Shown here piece by piece: positions 24,163 to 32,934 of a stretch of 42,518 bases of DNA. The DNA is taken from positions 1-42,518 of the forward strand of contig JANQHE010000075.1 in assembly GCA_028282785.1 (NCBI GenBank). Direction: 5' to 3'. Numbering within the stretch: position 1 is the stretch's first letter; every line of letters begins with the position of its first letter. The DNA is from Bacteroidales bacterium (GTDB lineage Bacteria > Bacteroidota > Bacteroidia > Bacteroidales > UBA12077). Position numbers and translations under genes: made by a program. Under the pieces are notes generated by a model. It was not told where the DNA came from and did not search any database. It saw only the letters and a program-made list of their open reading frames with translations.

Positions 24163-26193
24163 ATGATTACACTATTTATTTCCGGTTGTATGGAAAAGCC
24201 AGCACAAAAACAAGAAGCTACTCAAGCAGAAAGCGCAGAAGAATTTAAATATCAAGTGGATAGGTTTGGAGAAATTCGTATTCTGCGTTATCAAATTCCG
24301 GATTTTGAAAATTTGGATTTACGCCAAAAGAAACTTTTATATTATTTAAGCGAAGCAGCAAAATGTGGAAGAGATATCGTCTTTGATCAGAATTTCAAAT
24401 ATAATCTCTTATTAAGAAAAACTCTTGATGCTATTGTTACAACGTATAATGAAGATAAATCAACTGAAGATTTTGAGAAATTTATGACTTATACTAAAAA
24501 GGTATGGTTTTCTTCAGGTATCCATCATCATTACTCAACAGACAAGTTCATACCTGAATTTTCTGAAAAATATTTTGAAAAGTTAGTTTTAAACACAGAC
24601 AGTAATAAACTTCCTTTAAAGGAAAATCAAACTGCAGAAGAATTAATTTCAAAGATCACTCCTATCATGTTTGATCCCGATTTATATGCCAAGAAAGTTT
24701 CGTCTGCAAAAGGTACTGATATAGTTGCTAATTCGGCTACTAATTTTTATGAAGGAGTAACTCTTGACGAAGTAAATGCTTATTATAACAAGCAATTTGA
24801 TCCGGCTGATAAAACTCCAATTAGTTATGGCTTAAATTCAAAACTTATCAAAGCGAATGGCAAGCTCAGAGAAATAACTTATACAGTCGACGGAATGTAT
24901 GGAAAAGCAATCAAAGAGATTATAAGCTGGTTAGAAAAGGCTATCCCTGTTGCTGAAAATGAAAAACAAGCTAAGGAATTTGAGTTACTTATTGAATACT
25001 ATAAAACAGGTGATCTGGAGATTTGGGATGAGTATAATGTGCTTTGGGCCGGCAACACTGATGTAATGATTGATTATGTTAATGGTTTTATTGAAGTTTA
25101 TGATGATCCTATGGGTATGAAAGCTACCTGGGAATCAGTTGTAAATGTAAAGAATGTAAAAGCAACGGAGCTAACTGAAATTATCGGCGAACAAGCACAA
25201 TGGTTTGAGGATAATTCACCGGTTGATCCTAAGTTTAAAAAAGAAAAAGTTACGGGAGTTACTGCAAAAGTAATTGATGTTGTGCAATTAGGTGGTGCCT
25301 GTTATCCAAACTCTCCTCTTGGAATTAATCTTCCGAATGCAGATTGGATCAGAAAAAATCATGGTTCAAAATCTGTTACATTAAAAAATATTGGTTTTTC
25401 ACACAGCCAGGAAGGAAGATCTGGTTACCTGGATGAATTTGTTGAATCGGAAGAAGTAAAAGAGAGATATAAAAAGTATATAGACATTACCAGCATACTT
25501 CACACAGATCTTCACGAAGTTGTAGGTCATGGAAGTGGTCAGTTATTACCGGGAACCGAGTCCGGAGCATTAAAAAGTTATCATTCTCCCCTTGAAGAAT
25601 CGCGTGCAGATCTATTCGGTTTGTATTATTTACCGGATCCAAAATTGGTTGAATTAGGATTATTGCCTGATATGGAAGCTTACAAAGCTCAATATGATTC
25701 TTACATTTTAAATGGATTAATGGGTCAGTTAGCAAGAATTAAACTTGGTAAAAATGTTGAACAAGCGCATATGAGGGGCCGCCAAATGATATCTAAGTGG
25801 GCTTACGAAAAAGGAAAAACCGATCATGTAATTGAAATGTACGAAAGTAATGGTAAAACTTTTATCAGAATTAATGATTATGCAAAACTACGAACTATTT
25901 TTGGCGAATTATTAGCTGAAGTTCAAAGAATTAAGTCGGAAGGAGATTATGCTGCGGGAGAAGCCCTAATTGAAGATTACGGTGTTAAAATCGATTATGA
26001 ATTACACAAGGAATTACTTGAAAGATATGCAAAACTTAATCGTGCGGTATTTGGTGGTTTTATAAATCCGGAATTAGTTCCTGTTATAGAAAATGGAGAA
26101 ATCGTTGACGTTAAAGTTGAATATCCTGACAACTATACAAAACAAATGTTGAAATACGGAGAAGAATATTCGTTTTTACCAACATATAACTAA
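24163..26193 (+). CDS. M49 dipeptidyl-peptidase III-like zinc peptidase, N-terminus disrupted
   Basis: A 676-residue zinc peptidase of the M49 (DPP III) family. Known members release dipeptides from short peptides. The zinc site reads HEVVGHGSGQ (His451, Glu452, His456) with EESRAD (Glu478/479), corresponding to the family HEXXXH and EECRAE motifs. Supporting segments are QLGGACYPNSPLG, NWIR-type NADWIRKNHGSKS, and HSPLEESRADLF. In this frame the only start is ATG at 24163, giving just MITLFISGC before the lipid Cys. A good signal peptide (MKKIFNSITLTLFM) lies immediately upstream from 24120 but in another frame. A tandem repeat ATGAATGA at 24159-24166 separates them; removing one ATGA joins the two into a perfect lipoprotein signal. 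Membrane or surface location is therefore uncertain. Confidence 0.9.
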   Translation: MITLFISGCMEKPAQKQEATQAESAEEFKYQVDRFGEIRILRYQIPDFENLDLRQKKLLYYLSEAAKCGRDIVFDQNFKYNLLLRKTLDAIVTTYNEDKSTEDFEKFMTYTKKVWFSSGIHHHYSTDKFIPEFSEKYFEKLVLNTDSNKLPLKENQTAEELISKITPIMFDPDLYAKKVSSAKGTDIVANSATNFYEGVTLDEVNAYYNKQFDPADKTPISYGLNSKLIKANGKLREITYTVDGMYGKAIKEIISWLEKAIPVAENEKQAKEFELLIEYYKTGDLEIWDEYNVLWAGNTDVMIDYVNGFIEVYDDPMGMKATWESVVNVKNVKATELTEIIGEQAQWFEDNSPVDPKFKKEKVTGVTAKVIDVVQLGGACYPNSPLGINLPNADWIRKNHGSKSVTLKNIGFSHSQEGRSGYLDEFVESEEVKERYKKYIDITSILHTDLHEVVGHGSGQLLPGTESGALKSYHSPLEESRADLFGLYYLPDPKLVELGLLPDMEAYKAQYDSYILNGLMGQLARIKLGKNVEQAHMRGRQMISKWAYEKGKTDHVIEMYESNGKTFIRINDYAKLRTIFGELLAEVQRIKSEGDYAAGEALIEDYGVKIDYELHKELLERYAKLNRAVFGGFINPELVPVIENGEIVDVKVEYPDNYTKQMLKYGEEYSFLPTYN

Positions 26194-26201
26194 AAGAAAA
26201 G

Positions 26202-26310
26202 GTTGTCCAAAAAGTCAAAATCCAATGTCATTACAAGAATGAACAGATTGCGTCATCCTGACTATAAATGTCAGGATTCGCAATGAAGTCTTCAACGCTT
26301 TTTGGACAAC
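26202..26310. repeat. Dispersed palindromic repeat, full copy
   Basis: A 109-base element with perfect 13-bp terminal arms (GTTGTCCAAAAAG / CTTTTTGGACAAC). An inner hairpin is built from ATTGCG...ATCCTGAC and its complement GTCAGGAT...CGCAAT. The first 17 bases after the left GT (TGTCCAAAAAGTCAAAA) and the TGTCATTAC that follows recur at the end of the window. It lies just after the M49 gene and could also end its transcript. Confidence 0.8.
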
Positions 26311-26423
26311 TTCTTTTGTTTTCTTATTACAAAATTAACATCATAAAACAATCTATACTTTAGCCTGTTTATTTATTATATGTATCTTAGCACCATAATA
26401 AATCTAAAAACGATTAATTTATT

Positions 26424-26957
26424 ATGAAATTTAAACTGATCTTATTATTAACAACAAGTATATTATCTTTTAATTGCCTTGGTCAAGGTTTTGGCCTTGG
26501 AGATGAAGCTCCGGAGATAGTCCAAAATTTAATTACAGGAGAAGAATTTAAACTTTCCGAATTAAGAGGACAAGTGGTATTGATTGATTTTTGGGCAGCT
26601 TGGTGTAAACCTTGCAGAAAAGAAAACCCCCACATCGTAGAAGTTTATCATAAATATAAAGATGAGCGTTTTAAAAATGGTGAAGGATTCACTGTTTTTA
26701 GCGTTTCATTAGATTTTAAAAAAGAGTTGTGGGAAAAAGCTATTAAAGATGACCAACTTGTTTGGCCATACCATGTAAGTGATCTAAAAGGTTGGAGAAA
26801 TGAAGCTGCCTTACAATATAAAGTAAAAAGTATTCCACAAAGTTATTTAATAGATGGAGATGGAATTATCGTAGGAATAAATTTACGTGGAGACGAATTG
26901 GAATCAAAGCTAAAAAAACTTCGAAAAAAAAAGACTTTTTTTTCTTCTAAGAATTAA
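26424..26957 (+). CDS. TlpA/ResA-like thioredoxin-fold protein
   Basis: An exported thiol-disulfide oxidoreductase of the AhpC/TSA-TlpA-like type. The 177 residues include a signal peptide ending at CLGQ (it has an N-terminal Cys just before, so lipidation is possible). The thioredoxin domain begins at LGDEAPEI. The active site is WAAWCKPCR with Cys61 and Cys64, preceded by GQVVLIDF. The cis-proline loop is SIPQSYLID. It likely works in the periplasm on protein or cytochrome disulfides, as ResA and TlpA do. A terminator follows. It converges with the cysteine-rich lipoprotein/DsbA-like genes, so this is a small region of envelope thiol proteins. Confidence 0.9.
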   Translation: MKFKLILLLTTSILSFNCLGQGFGLGDEAPEIVQNLITGEEFKLSELRGQVVLIDFWAAWCKPCRKENPHIVEVYHKYKDERFKNGEGFTVFSVSLDFKKELWEKAIKDDQLVWPYHVSDLKGWRNEAALQYKVKSIPQSYLIDGDGIIVGINLRGDELESKLKKLRKKKTFFSSKN

Positions 26958-26975
26958 GAAATAAAATAACTCTAT

Positions 26976-27008
26976 AAAAAAGCCGAAAATAAAATTTTCG
27001 GCTTTTTT
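26976..27008. terminator. Bidirectional terminator
   Basis: A long perfect stem, AAAAAAGCCGAAAAT / ATTTTCGGCTTTTTT, with a 3-nt loop. T runs on both strands make it a bidirectional terminator for the TlpA-like gene and the convergent lipoprotein gene. Confidence 0.9.
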
Positions 27009-27023
27009 ATATCTAATTAAAAA

Positions 27024-27407
27024 TTAATTACAAAGTGATTCTGTTCGTACTTCACTTAATAACCTTTCTGCCATGGCAGAAAGTTCTATCATGCCTTTTT
27101 CAATACTTCCGGACTTTTTAGTTCCACAACCAGCTTCAATCAACAAAGCACCAATTTGATTAAGGGCATTGTCACATGTTGAAACATCTACTCCTGTACA
27201 CATATAATTAGTTCCATTAAATGTATAATACGAAGCATTTACTCCATCACTGCAAAAAGTAGCTAATGCATCAACATCTGTTGGGCAACCAAAATCATCC
27301 GCCAAATCCTCACTATCACACGTTTCTTTATCGTCATCTTTATCACAAGATACAAACGCAACGGATAAAACCATCATAATCAAGAAAAATAACTTTTGTG
27401 TTTTCAT
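27024..27407 (-). CDS. Small cysteine-rich lipoprotein
   Basis: I place the start at the ATG at 27407 (MKTQKLFFLIMMVLSVAFVSC), three codons inside a longer open frame, because it gives a clean lipoprotein signal. The 127-residue protein has the lipid Cys21 followed by DKDDDK, and seven more cysteines in the mature part (30, 41, 52, 70, 78, 94 and 126). These could form several disulfides. No domain is recognised. It follows a DsbA-like gene by 56 bases on the same strand, and a thioredoxin-fold gene lies on the other side. It may be a substrate or partner of those enzymes. That link is from position and cysteine content only. Confidence 0.75.
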   Translation of the reverse strand: MKTQKLFFLIMMVLSVAFVSCDKDDDKETCDSEDLADDFGCPTDVDALATFCSDGVNASYYTFNGTNYMCTGVDVSTCDNALNQIGALLIEAGCGTKKSGSIEKGMIELSAMAERLLSEVRTESLCN

Positions 27408-27472
27408 CGCTATCATTTTTAGTTGTTATTTGAATTCAAAATTAGTAAATCGCAAATTAATGAATAATAAAA

Positions 27473-28114
27473 CTAATGTAAAGAATACCTTATTTCTTTT
27501 TCAATAAGTCTGCATAATTCATTAAAGTTGATATAACCTTTATATATTCTATTATTAATTATAAATGTTGGTGTTCCAGTTAATCCAAGCGCATTAAAAC
27601 TTCCCAGATTTCTTAAAATATAGCTCTCAGATTCTCCCCCATGCATACACTCTGCTATAAACTCATCTTTTTCCACAAATTCATCAATAATACTAATAAA
27701 TTCATCTGTATAAATCACTCTTGGTTCTTCTAGCAAAAGCTCATTCAATTTTTCAAAATTTCCAAATTCATTTATACAAACTGCAATTTTTAACGAATTA
27801 ATAACGGATTCATTGTTTGTTAGTGCTATTGGCTTTAAAATAAATTTTACTTTTCCGCTATGAATATATTTTTTTTCTAACTCAGGAAAATCCTCAATTA
27901 AGAACTTTCTGCAAAATGAACAGTTATAACTGGAATAAAAAAAGATATTTAGAATTGCTGTATCTGATCCGTAAACAATATCCAGGTCATCTTCATAGAC
28001 CTTAAAATTACTTACGTGTTTATTGTTAAAAATGTTATTTCTAACAATAAGAAATACAACTACTACTAAGATTATACTTGCTAAAACTATATAAAGGGCT
28101 CTTTTATATTTCAT
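27473..28114 (-). CDS. Membrane-anchored DsbA-like oxidoreductase
   Basis: A 213-residue thioredoxin-fold protein with an N-terminal membrane anchor (about 7-24) and a periplasmic DsbA-like domain. The active site is NCSFCRKF (Cys65, Cys68), after ILNIFFYSSY. The cis-proline loop is GLTGTPTFIINN near 177-188. The helical insert in the middle (LKIAVCINEFGNFEKLNELL) fits DsbA-like DSBA/thioredoxin_4 proteins. It would oxidise or isomerise disulfides in the periplasm; a reductive role cannot be excluded. It lies 15 bases after the AsmA gene and 56 bases before the cysteine-rich lipoprotein, so all three are probably one transcript. Confidence 0.87.
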   Translation of the reverse strand: MKYKRALYIVLASIILVVVVFLIVRNNIFNNKHVSNFKVYEDDLDIVYGSDTAILNIFFYSSYNCSFCRKFLIEDFPELEKKYIHSGKVKFILKPIALTNNESVINSLKIAVCINEFGNFEKLNELLLEEPRVIYTDEFISIIDEFVEKDEFIAECMHGGESESYILRNLGSFNALGLTGTPTFIINNRIYKGYINFNELCRLIEKEIRYSLH

Positions 28115-28129
28115 TCAATGCTAAAGTTC

Positions 28130-31100
28130 TTACTCTTCGCTATTTCCTGTTCCATACTTCTCAATTATTTCCTTATGCTTTGCAGTTCTATCAAAATCTG
28201 TGCTAAAATTTACTAACATTGGATAAAATAATAACTTCAAAAAGCCTTTTTGTACATTTAGCTTATTATTAAAATCATCCTTAAGCGCTTTAGTATCCCA
28301 TCCATTTCTTTTTCTATCAGGATACTTTAAAGATACCAAGTTTAAACCGCTTCTATCAGCTACCTCTCCATTCTTTTTTGCTTGTTTAGCTTGTTCTTCC
28401 ATTAATTTATCCGATTTACCTTTAAGAACATCACCCGGGTGTATAACTAAGTGGTACTCATATCCTAATTCTTTTCTTAAACCATGCATAGCAAAAGCTG
28501 ATAAATCTAAAGCATTACTTACAACATTTGTTCTTGGTATAAATATTTTATCCTTAAACATAAAGAAACTAATATTTAATGTTTGAAATTCCATTCTATC
28601 CAATTCTTTTAATCCACCAATACCAATAGAAGCCTCAACTAACGGTTCAAAATTATATAGTTTCCCTTTTTCGAGTGTAAAATGTCCTTGAGCCCTGATT
28701 TTATTTGTATTATTTTTTAATACTTCCTCTATGAAAATTCTAGTATCAAATTCGCTCGTAAGAATTCCACTCAGGTTTTCATGTGTTAAACCAACCTCTT
28801 GTACATATTTATCATTCTTTAGTAAAAATTCATTTAAATCTAGATTTGTTATATGATTTCTAATATCTAGAACTGGTTTTTCCCAAAATCTGCCTCTCGC
28901 ATTTAGTAGAATTGATGTATTAATTTCTCCACCACATGTATTAAGTTTAAAGTGTTCAATTACATATAAACTATCTGTAAATCTGAATTTTAATGAAATA
29001 TCATCAACAATATTTTTCTCGTATTCCACTTGGTTGATATCAATTTTACCTCGCACTAAAAAGTGTGGTATTCCCAATTCGGCAAAATTGGGTAATAAAT
29101 CTTTTGGGATTGTATCAATTGCTTCGGCAGTTACACTAGAACCTGGATCAACAGTAAGGGTATCGGTCGCTTTATTTAAACTATCCGAACTTAAGAAATT
29201 CCCTATAAAATCATTGGTAATATTACCTATAGATATATTTGATTGAGCAGTTAAAAATTTCGTTGAATCTTTTTTAAAAATTACATCGTATATATTCCAA
29301 ATTTTTGTTGAATCTACAAGAAAATCAATTCCTAAGGCTGTGCCTTTCAGATTATTAATTTTTATTCCTTTAGGATCTATCCCTATTGCACCGTATAAGT
29401 TTTCAACATTGTACAGGGGATCTATATCAGATACCGCTTTTATATTATTTAAGCTAACATTAATGGTGCTGCTATTAAATAAAGCTTCCATAGCCTCATC
29501 AGCGATCGAATCCATATTCAAAGAGGCACTGGAAATAATATCCATTACTAATTTTCCGCTTAAATCTGATATTAAAGAATCAGGTAACAAGGATTTCGTA
29601 TCAGCCAAGTTGATATTTATTATGGTACGAGTATCATAAATAGGATTATCCAAATTTTTAACTTTTAAATTACCAGAAATATTAGCTCCCTTGGTTTCTA
29701 AATAATACTCTTTAACATTTATATCTAAAGCAGGAATATCATTAATACTACCATAAAAGCTTGTATTAAAATAAGTGTTTCTTAAGTCAATATTATAGGT
29801 TGGAACATCCACATTTAGGTTTTGTATTGAAACGTTATTCGGCTTAAATTTAAATAACATTGAAAAATCCTTTACAGAAACATCAGGCATTTCAACATCT
29901 ATATCCGAAAAAGTAATTTCTGCAATACTGTTTTCCATTAAATAATCGACAAAATCATCACCAATAGAATCGGGCAACTCACCTTTAGTTGTCAAACTGG
30001 CATTAATATTCCCATCGATATATTCAAAGAGAGAGTCAGGAATATAATTTGTAAATTCTGAGATGTTAACATCAAAATCCGTTTTAACATTATACTTGGG
30101 CTTATCAATATCTAATATTAAAAAGGTTAAATCAAATTTACTTTTATCTGTTTCGAAATGGAATGAACTAAAATCTGCCTGTGTTGATTGATTATTTCTT
30201 AGAATTCCATTTGTAAGCTTTCCGTTAAATGAAATATTTTTTAACTCCGGATAATCTTTTGTAATAATATTACCATTGCGAAAGCTAATATTTAAATTAA
30301 CCTGTGGCATTTCGGTTTTTGAATAAGATCCTTTTACCGTTGCGTCCAGATTCATAATTCCGGATAATTTATCAACTCCAAATTCTTTTAATAGTTCTTT
30401 TGGAGCATATTTGATAAGTTCGCCTAAGATTAATTCCGTACCTGAAAATTGAACATCTGATTTAATCGTATCACCTAAGACAACATGACCGGATAAACCT
30501 AAATTTGCCCCATCGGTTTGGATTAATAGATCTTTAACCGTTATGGAATCATTCTCATAGTCTATATCAAAATTTATATCTGTATTATTCATCAGATATA
30601 AATTCGTATTATCAAATGAACAGTCAGATAAAGAGATTCCTCCCTTAGCAGATGCTATTATATTTTCTCTGTCAAGTTTAGCATTCACTTTTAAATCAGG
30701 TATTAGAACATGTGCTGCAGTTTTGAAGGAACTATCAATAAAATTGCAAACTATATTCTTAACCGTTAGATCAGTTAAGGTTAAATTCAATGGTTTTGAA
30801 GGTAATGTATCTGCTACTTCTATTGTGTCCGATGAAGCTATTAAAAAATCAATATTTGTAGTTCCGCTTGTATCTACTCGATAATTAATTGTTGCTCCAT
30901 CAATATCCACTTTCATTATTTCAATAATTCCATTAATTAATGGCTTTGATTTAACCGACACAAAAAGCTTCTTAATATTAGCGATCGTATCTAAACTGCT
31001 ACTTGAAATCGAGTCTCCGGTTAATATATGTTCGTTTAAAATAACATCATTTAATTCGATAGTAGCTAAAGGAAATTTACGTAGTAAATTTAAAGACACT

Positions 31101-31258
31101 TCATCAATATTTACCGGAGCTTCAATACTTTCACTCACTTTCTTTAGGGCAATATCAGTAATCTTATTTTCTGCTAACTTGGCTACGACCAAAAGTACAA
31201 TTATTAATAATATAGTTGTTAATATAAAATATGCGAGAATCTTAAATATCCTTTTCAT
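28130..31258 (-). CDS. AsmA-family giant envelope protein
   Basis: A 1042-residue AsmA-like protein. It has one N-terminal membrane helix (about 5-28, ILAYFILTTILLIIVLLVVA). A long repetitive beta-structured body follows (DUF748/AsmA-like, with many VxxxDxxNI-type repeats). Near the C-terminus is the family ending FNFEPLVEASIGIGGLKELDRMEFQTLNISFFM...NALDLSAFAMHGLRKELGYEYHLVIHPGD. AsmA-type proteins span the periplasm and are thought to help move phospholipid between membranes or assemble outer-membrane proteins. It is the first gene of the three-gene minus-strand transcript and has about 230 bases of leader sequence. The call is secure as to family, not exact role. Confidence 0.9.
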   Translation of the reverse strand: MKRIFKILAYFILTTILLIIVLLVVAKLAENKITDIALKKVSESIEAPVNIDEVSLNLLRKFPLATIELNDVILNEHILTGDSISSSSLDTIANIKKLFVSVKSKPLINGIIEIMKVDIDGATINYRVDTSGTTNIDFLIASSDTIEVADTLPSKPLNLTLTDLTVKNIVCNFIDSSFKTAAHVLIPDLKVNAKLDRENIIASAKGGISLSDCSFDNTNLYLMNNTDINFDIDYENDSITVKDLLIQTDGANLGLSGHVVLGDTIKSDVQFSGTELILGELIKYAPKELLKEFGVDKLSGIMNLDATVKGSYSKTEMPQVNLNISFRNGNIITKDYPELKNISFNGKLTNGILRNNQSTQADFSSFHFETDKSKFDLTFLILDIDKPKYNVKTDFDVNISEFTNYIPDSLFEYIDGNINASLTTKGELPDSIGDDFVDYLMENSIAEITFSDIDVEMPDVSVKDFSMLFKFKPNNVSIQNLNVDVPTYNIDLRNTYFNTSFYGSINDIPALDINVKEYYLETKGANISGNLKVKNLDNPIYDTRTIININLADTKSLLPDSLISDLSGKLVMDIISSASLNMDSIADEAMEALFNSSTINVSLNNIKAVSDIDPLYNVENLYGAIGIDPKGIKINNLKGTALGIDFLVDSTKIWNIYDVIFKKDSTKFLTAQSNISIGNITNDFIGNFLSSDSLNKATDTLTVDPGSSVTAEAIDTIPKDLLPNFAELGIPHFLVRGKIDINQVEYEKNIVDDISLKFRFTDSLYVIEHFKLNTCGGEINTSILLNARGRFWEKPVLDIRNHITNLDLNEFLLKNDKYVQEVGLTHENLSGILTSEFDTRIFIEEVLKNNTNKIRAQGHFTLEKGKLYNFEPLVEASIGIGGLKELDRMEFQTLNISFFMFKDKIFIPRTNVVSNALDLSAFAMHGLRKELGYEYHLVIHPGDVLKGKSDKLMEEQAKQAKKNGEVADRSGLNLVSLKYPDRKRNGWDTKALKDDFNNKLNVQKGFLKLLFYPMLVNFSTDFDRTAKHKEIIEKYGTGNSEE

Positions 31259-31482
31259 CTGTAAAATCTCTAAAAACTGGTTTACAATTCGAAATTAATA
31301 TTAATCTTAATAAATGTAGTTATTAAAAGTTTAATTTTTATCCGGATCAATAATACAAATCTTACAAAATATTTGAGCTATAGTTATATAAACATTAACT
31401 TAAAGTTTTTATTGTAAGCCATATTTGTCATTTAAAAATAAACGTAGTCGTACCACTCAATATTTTTCCTTAATATATCTAC
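31259..31482. other. AT-rich promoter region of the AsmA operon
   Basis: About 224 bases upstream of the AsmA gene, without an open frame worth calling. It should carry the AsmA promoter on the minus strand. I see no clear palindrome and do not assign a -33/-7 pair. Confidence 0.4.
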
Positions 31483-31507
31483 AAAAAAAAGAGCCGATGG
31501 CTCTTTT
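31483..31507 (-). terminator. Hairpin with T run on the minus strand
   Basis: A perfect 9-bp stem AAAAGAGCC / GGCTCTTTT with a GAT loop. The T run continues on the minus strand, so it would end a transcript coming from the right. Confidence 0.65.
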
Positions 31508-31647
31508 AGGTTAAGACTAATAAATTAGAGTGTTGAGGTTAAATAGAGTGTTAGACCAAGGGGCCTATTTTTGCAACTTTTTTATTTGAAAAAACCACGA
31601 AATTAACAGCTCGAAAATAACAATCCTTTTCGATATTTTTATTGTTT

Positions 31648-31670
31648 GTCGATAAACGACAACTATCGAC
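31648..31670. promoter_or_regulatory. Interlocked palindrome, possible regulator site
   Basis: GTCGATA and TATCGAC form a perfect 7-bp inverted repeat around a 9-nt spacer. A second inverted repeat, TTGTCG-N5-CGACAA (31646-31662), overlaps it. It lies in otherwise empty AT-rich DNA about 550 bases upstream of the LytTR response regulator. No protein has been matched to it. Confidence 0.35.
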
Positions 31671-31708
31671 CCCTAAACAACAATTTGCTCGGAAATACAA
31701 CCAAAACA

Positions 31709-31736
31709 AAAAGAGTGCTTTTTCAAACACTCTTTT
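31709..31736 (-). terminator. Terminator beyond the T9SS cargo remnant
   Basis: A perfect 9-bp stem AAAAGAGTG / CACTCTTTT with a 10-nt loop and further T on the minus strand. It lies 31 bases past the stop of the remnant at 31768-32031, as expected for the end of that gene. Confidence 0.7.
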
Positions 31737-31767
31737 AATAAATTGATTAGAATAAAATCCTATTTAT

Positions 31768-32031
31768 CTAATGCTTAATGAACCTTTCTACAATTGGACC
31801 TCTTTCACCTTCGACATAAATTATATATACTCCATACGGTAAATCAGAAACATTAATTCTGTTTTCTGTTTCCGTCAATTTAATTTCTCTTATAATTGCA
31901 CCAGTTGTATTAATAATCTTAGCATTTACATTCTCATAAGGAACTAAAACAGTTAACTCATCATTAAGGTTAACATTAACAGAGTAGATCTTTTCATAAG
32001 TAAATAGTTTTTGGGTTAAAATTGATTTGAT
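31768..32031 (-). pseudogene. Stranded 3' end of a T9SS cargo gene (sorting domain)
   Basis: Read on the minus strand, this 87-codon open frame has no start codon (the codon before it is TAA). It encodes a typical type IX secretion C-terminal sorting domain: EKIYSVNVNLNDELTVLV, then NVNAKIINTTGAII, ETENRINVSDLPYGVYIIYVE and the end IVERFIKH. The body of the cargo protein and its signal peptide are missing. A hairpin terminator lies just downstream. The fragment resembles the ends of the two T9SS proteins at 41111-42411. It is best read as the remnant left by a deletion that removed the 5' part. Confidence 0.75.
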
Positions 32032-32217
32032 TTATAATTATTGTATCATATTATTTTCGGTTATAGATAAAAAACAAATACCTACACCAAACAACTAATT
32101 TGTTCAGATTATCATAATTTTTATTGAAATAGATTAAGAGATTTTTAAAAATAATTTTTATCTTGTTCGTTTATTTCAAATAGAAGTCTTGCTTAATCGC
32201 CTAATTTAAAACTATTT

Positions 32218-32928
32218 ATGAATTTAAACTGTGTTATAGTCGATGATGAACCATTAGCTATAACGATTATTGAAGGTTATTTAAAAAAGATTCCATATAT
32301 CGAAATAGTAGGAAGATTCGATAACGCTATTCCTGTTTATGAATTTCTTAAAGAAAATGAAGTTGACCTTCTTTTATTAGATATAGAAATGCCAAATATT
32401 TCAGGAGTAGATTTTCTTAAAAGTTTATCAACGTCTCCTTCGGTAATTTTTACGACGGCAAATAGAAATTATGCTATTGAGGGTTTTGAACTGAATGTTG
32501 AGGATTATATTTTAAAACCTATCAGTTTTGAACGATTATTAACGGCAGTAAATCGGGTTTATGATAACAAGAAAGAAAAGGTCAGTGAAAACGGAGATAT
32601 TGAAGACTTTCTTTACCTAAAGGAAAACAAAAAGATGGTTAAAGTGTATTTAAACAATATACTTTATTTAGAGAGTATAAAAGATTATGTAAAAGTAGTA
32701 ACATCATGTAAAACTGTAGTTACAAAACAACAATTGGGCTATTTTGAGTCAACTTTAGATAACAAAAAGTTTTTAAGAATTCATAGATCATTTATTGTTG
32801 CTACGGATAAAATTGACGCATATAGTTTATCAGGAATTGACATTGGGTCAATTGAGTTACCTATTGGTAGAAAATATAAAGAAGAGGTAATAGAAAAGTT
32901 GGAAAATCTAAATCAAACTAAAAAATAA
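32218..32928 (+). CDS. LytTR-family response regulator
   Basis: A 236-residue response regulator with a receiver domain (about 4-115) and a C-terminal LytTR DNA-binding domain (about 130-232). The receiver shows IVDDEP (acidic pocket Asp9/Asp10), the phospho-acceptor Asp55 in LLLLDIEMPN, TT79-80 and the conserved Lys100 in YILKP. The LytTR part has FLYLKENKKMVKVYLNNILYLESIKDYVKV and FLRIHRSFIVATDKIDA. It ends in TAA six bases before the predicted start of the kinase, in the same frame, so kinase and regulator form a pair. The targets are unknown; LytTR proteins bind short imperfect direct repeats. Confidence 0.94.
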   Translation: MNLNCVIVDDEPLAITIIEGYLKKIPYIEIVGRFDNAIPVYEFLKENEVDLLLLDIEMPNISGVDFLKSLSTSPSVIFTTANRNYAIEGFELNVEDYILKPISFERLLTAVNRVYDNKKEKVSENGDIEDFLYLKENKKMVKVYLNNILYLESIKDYVKVVTSCKTVVTKQQLGYFESTLDNKKFLRIHRSFIVATDKIDAYSLSGIDIGSIELPIGRKYKEEVIEKLENLNQTKK

Positions 32929-32934
32929 TCAATT

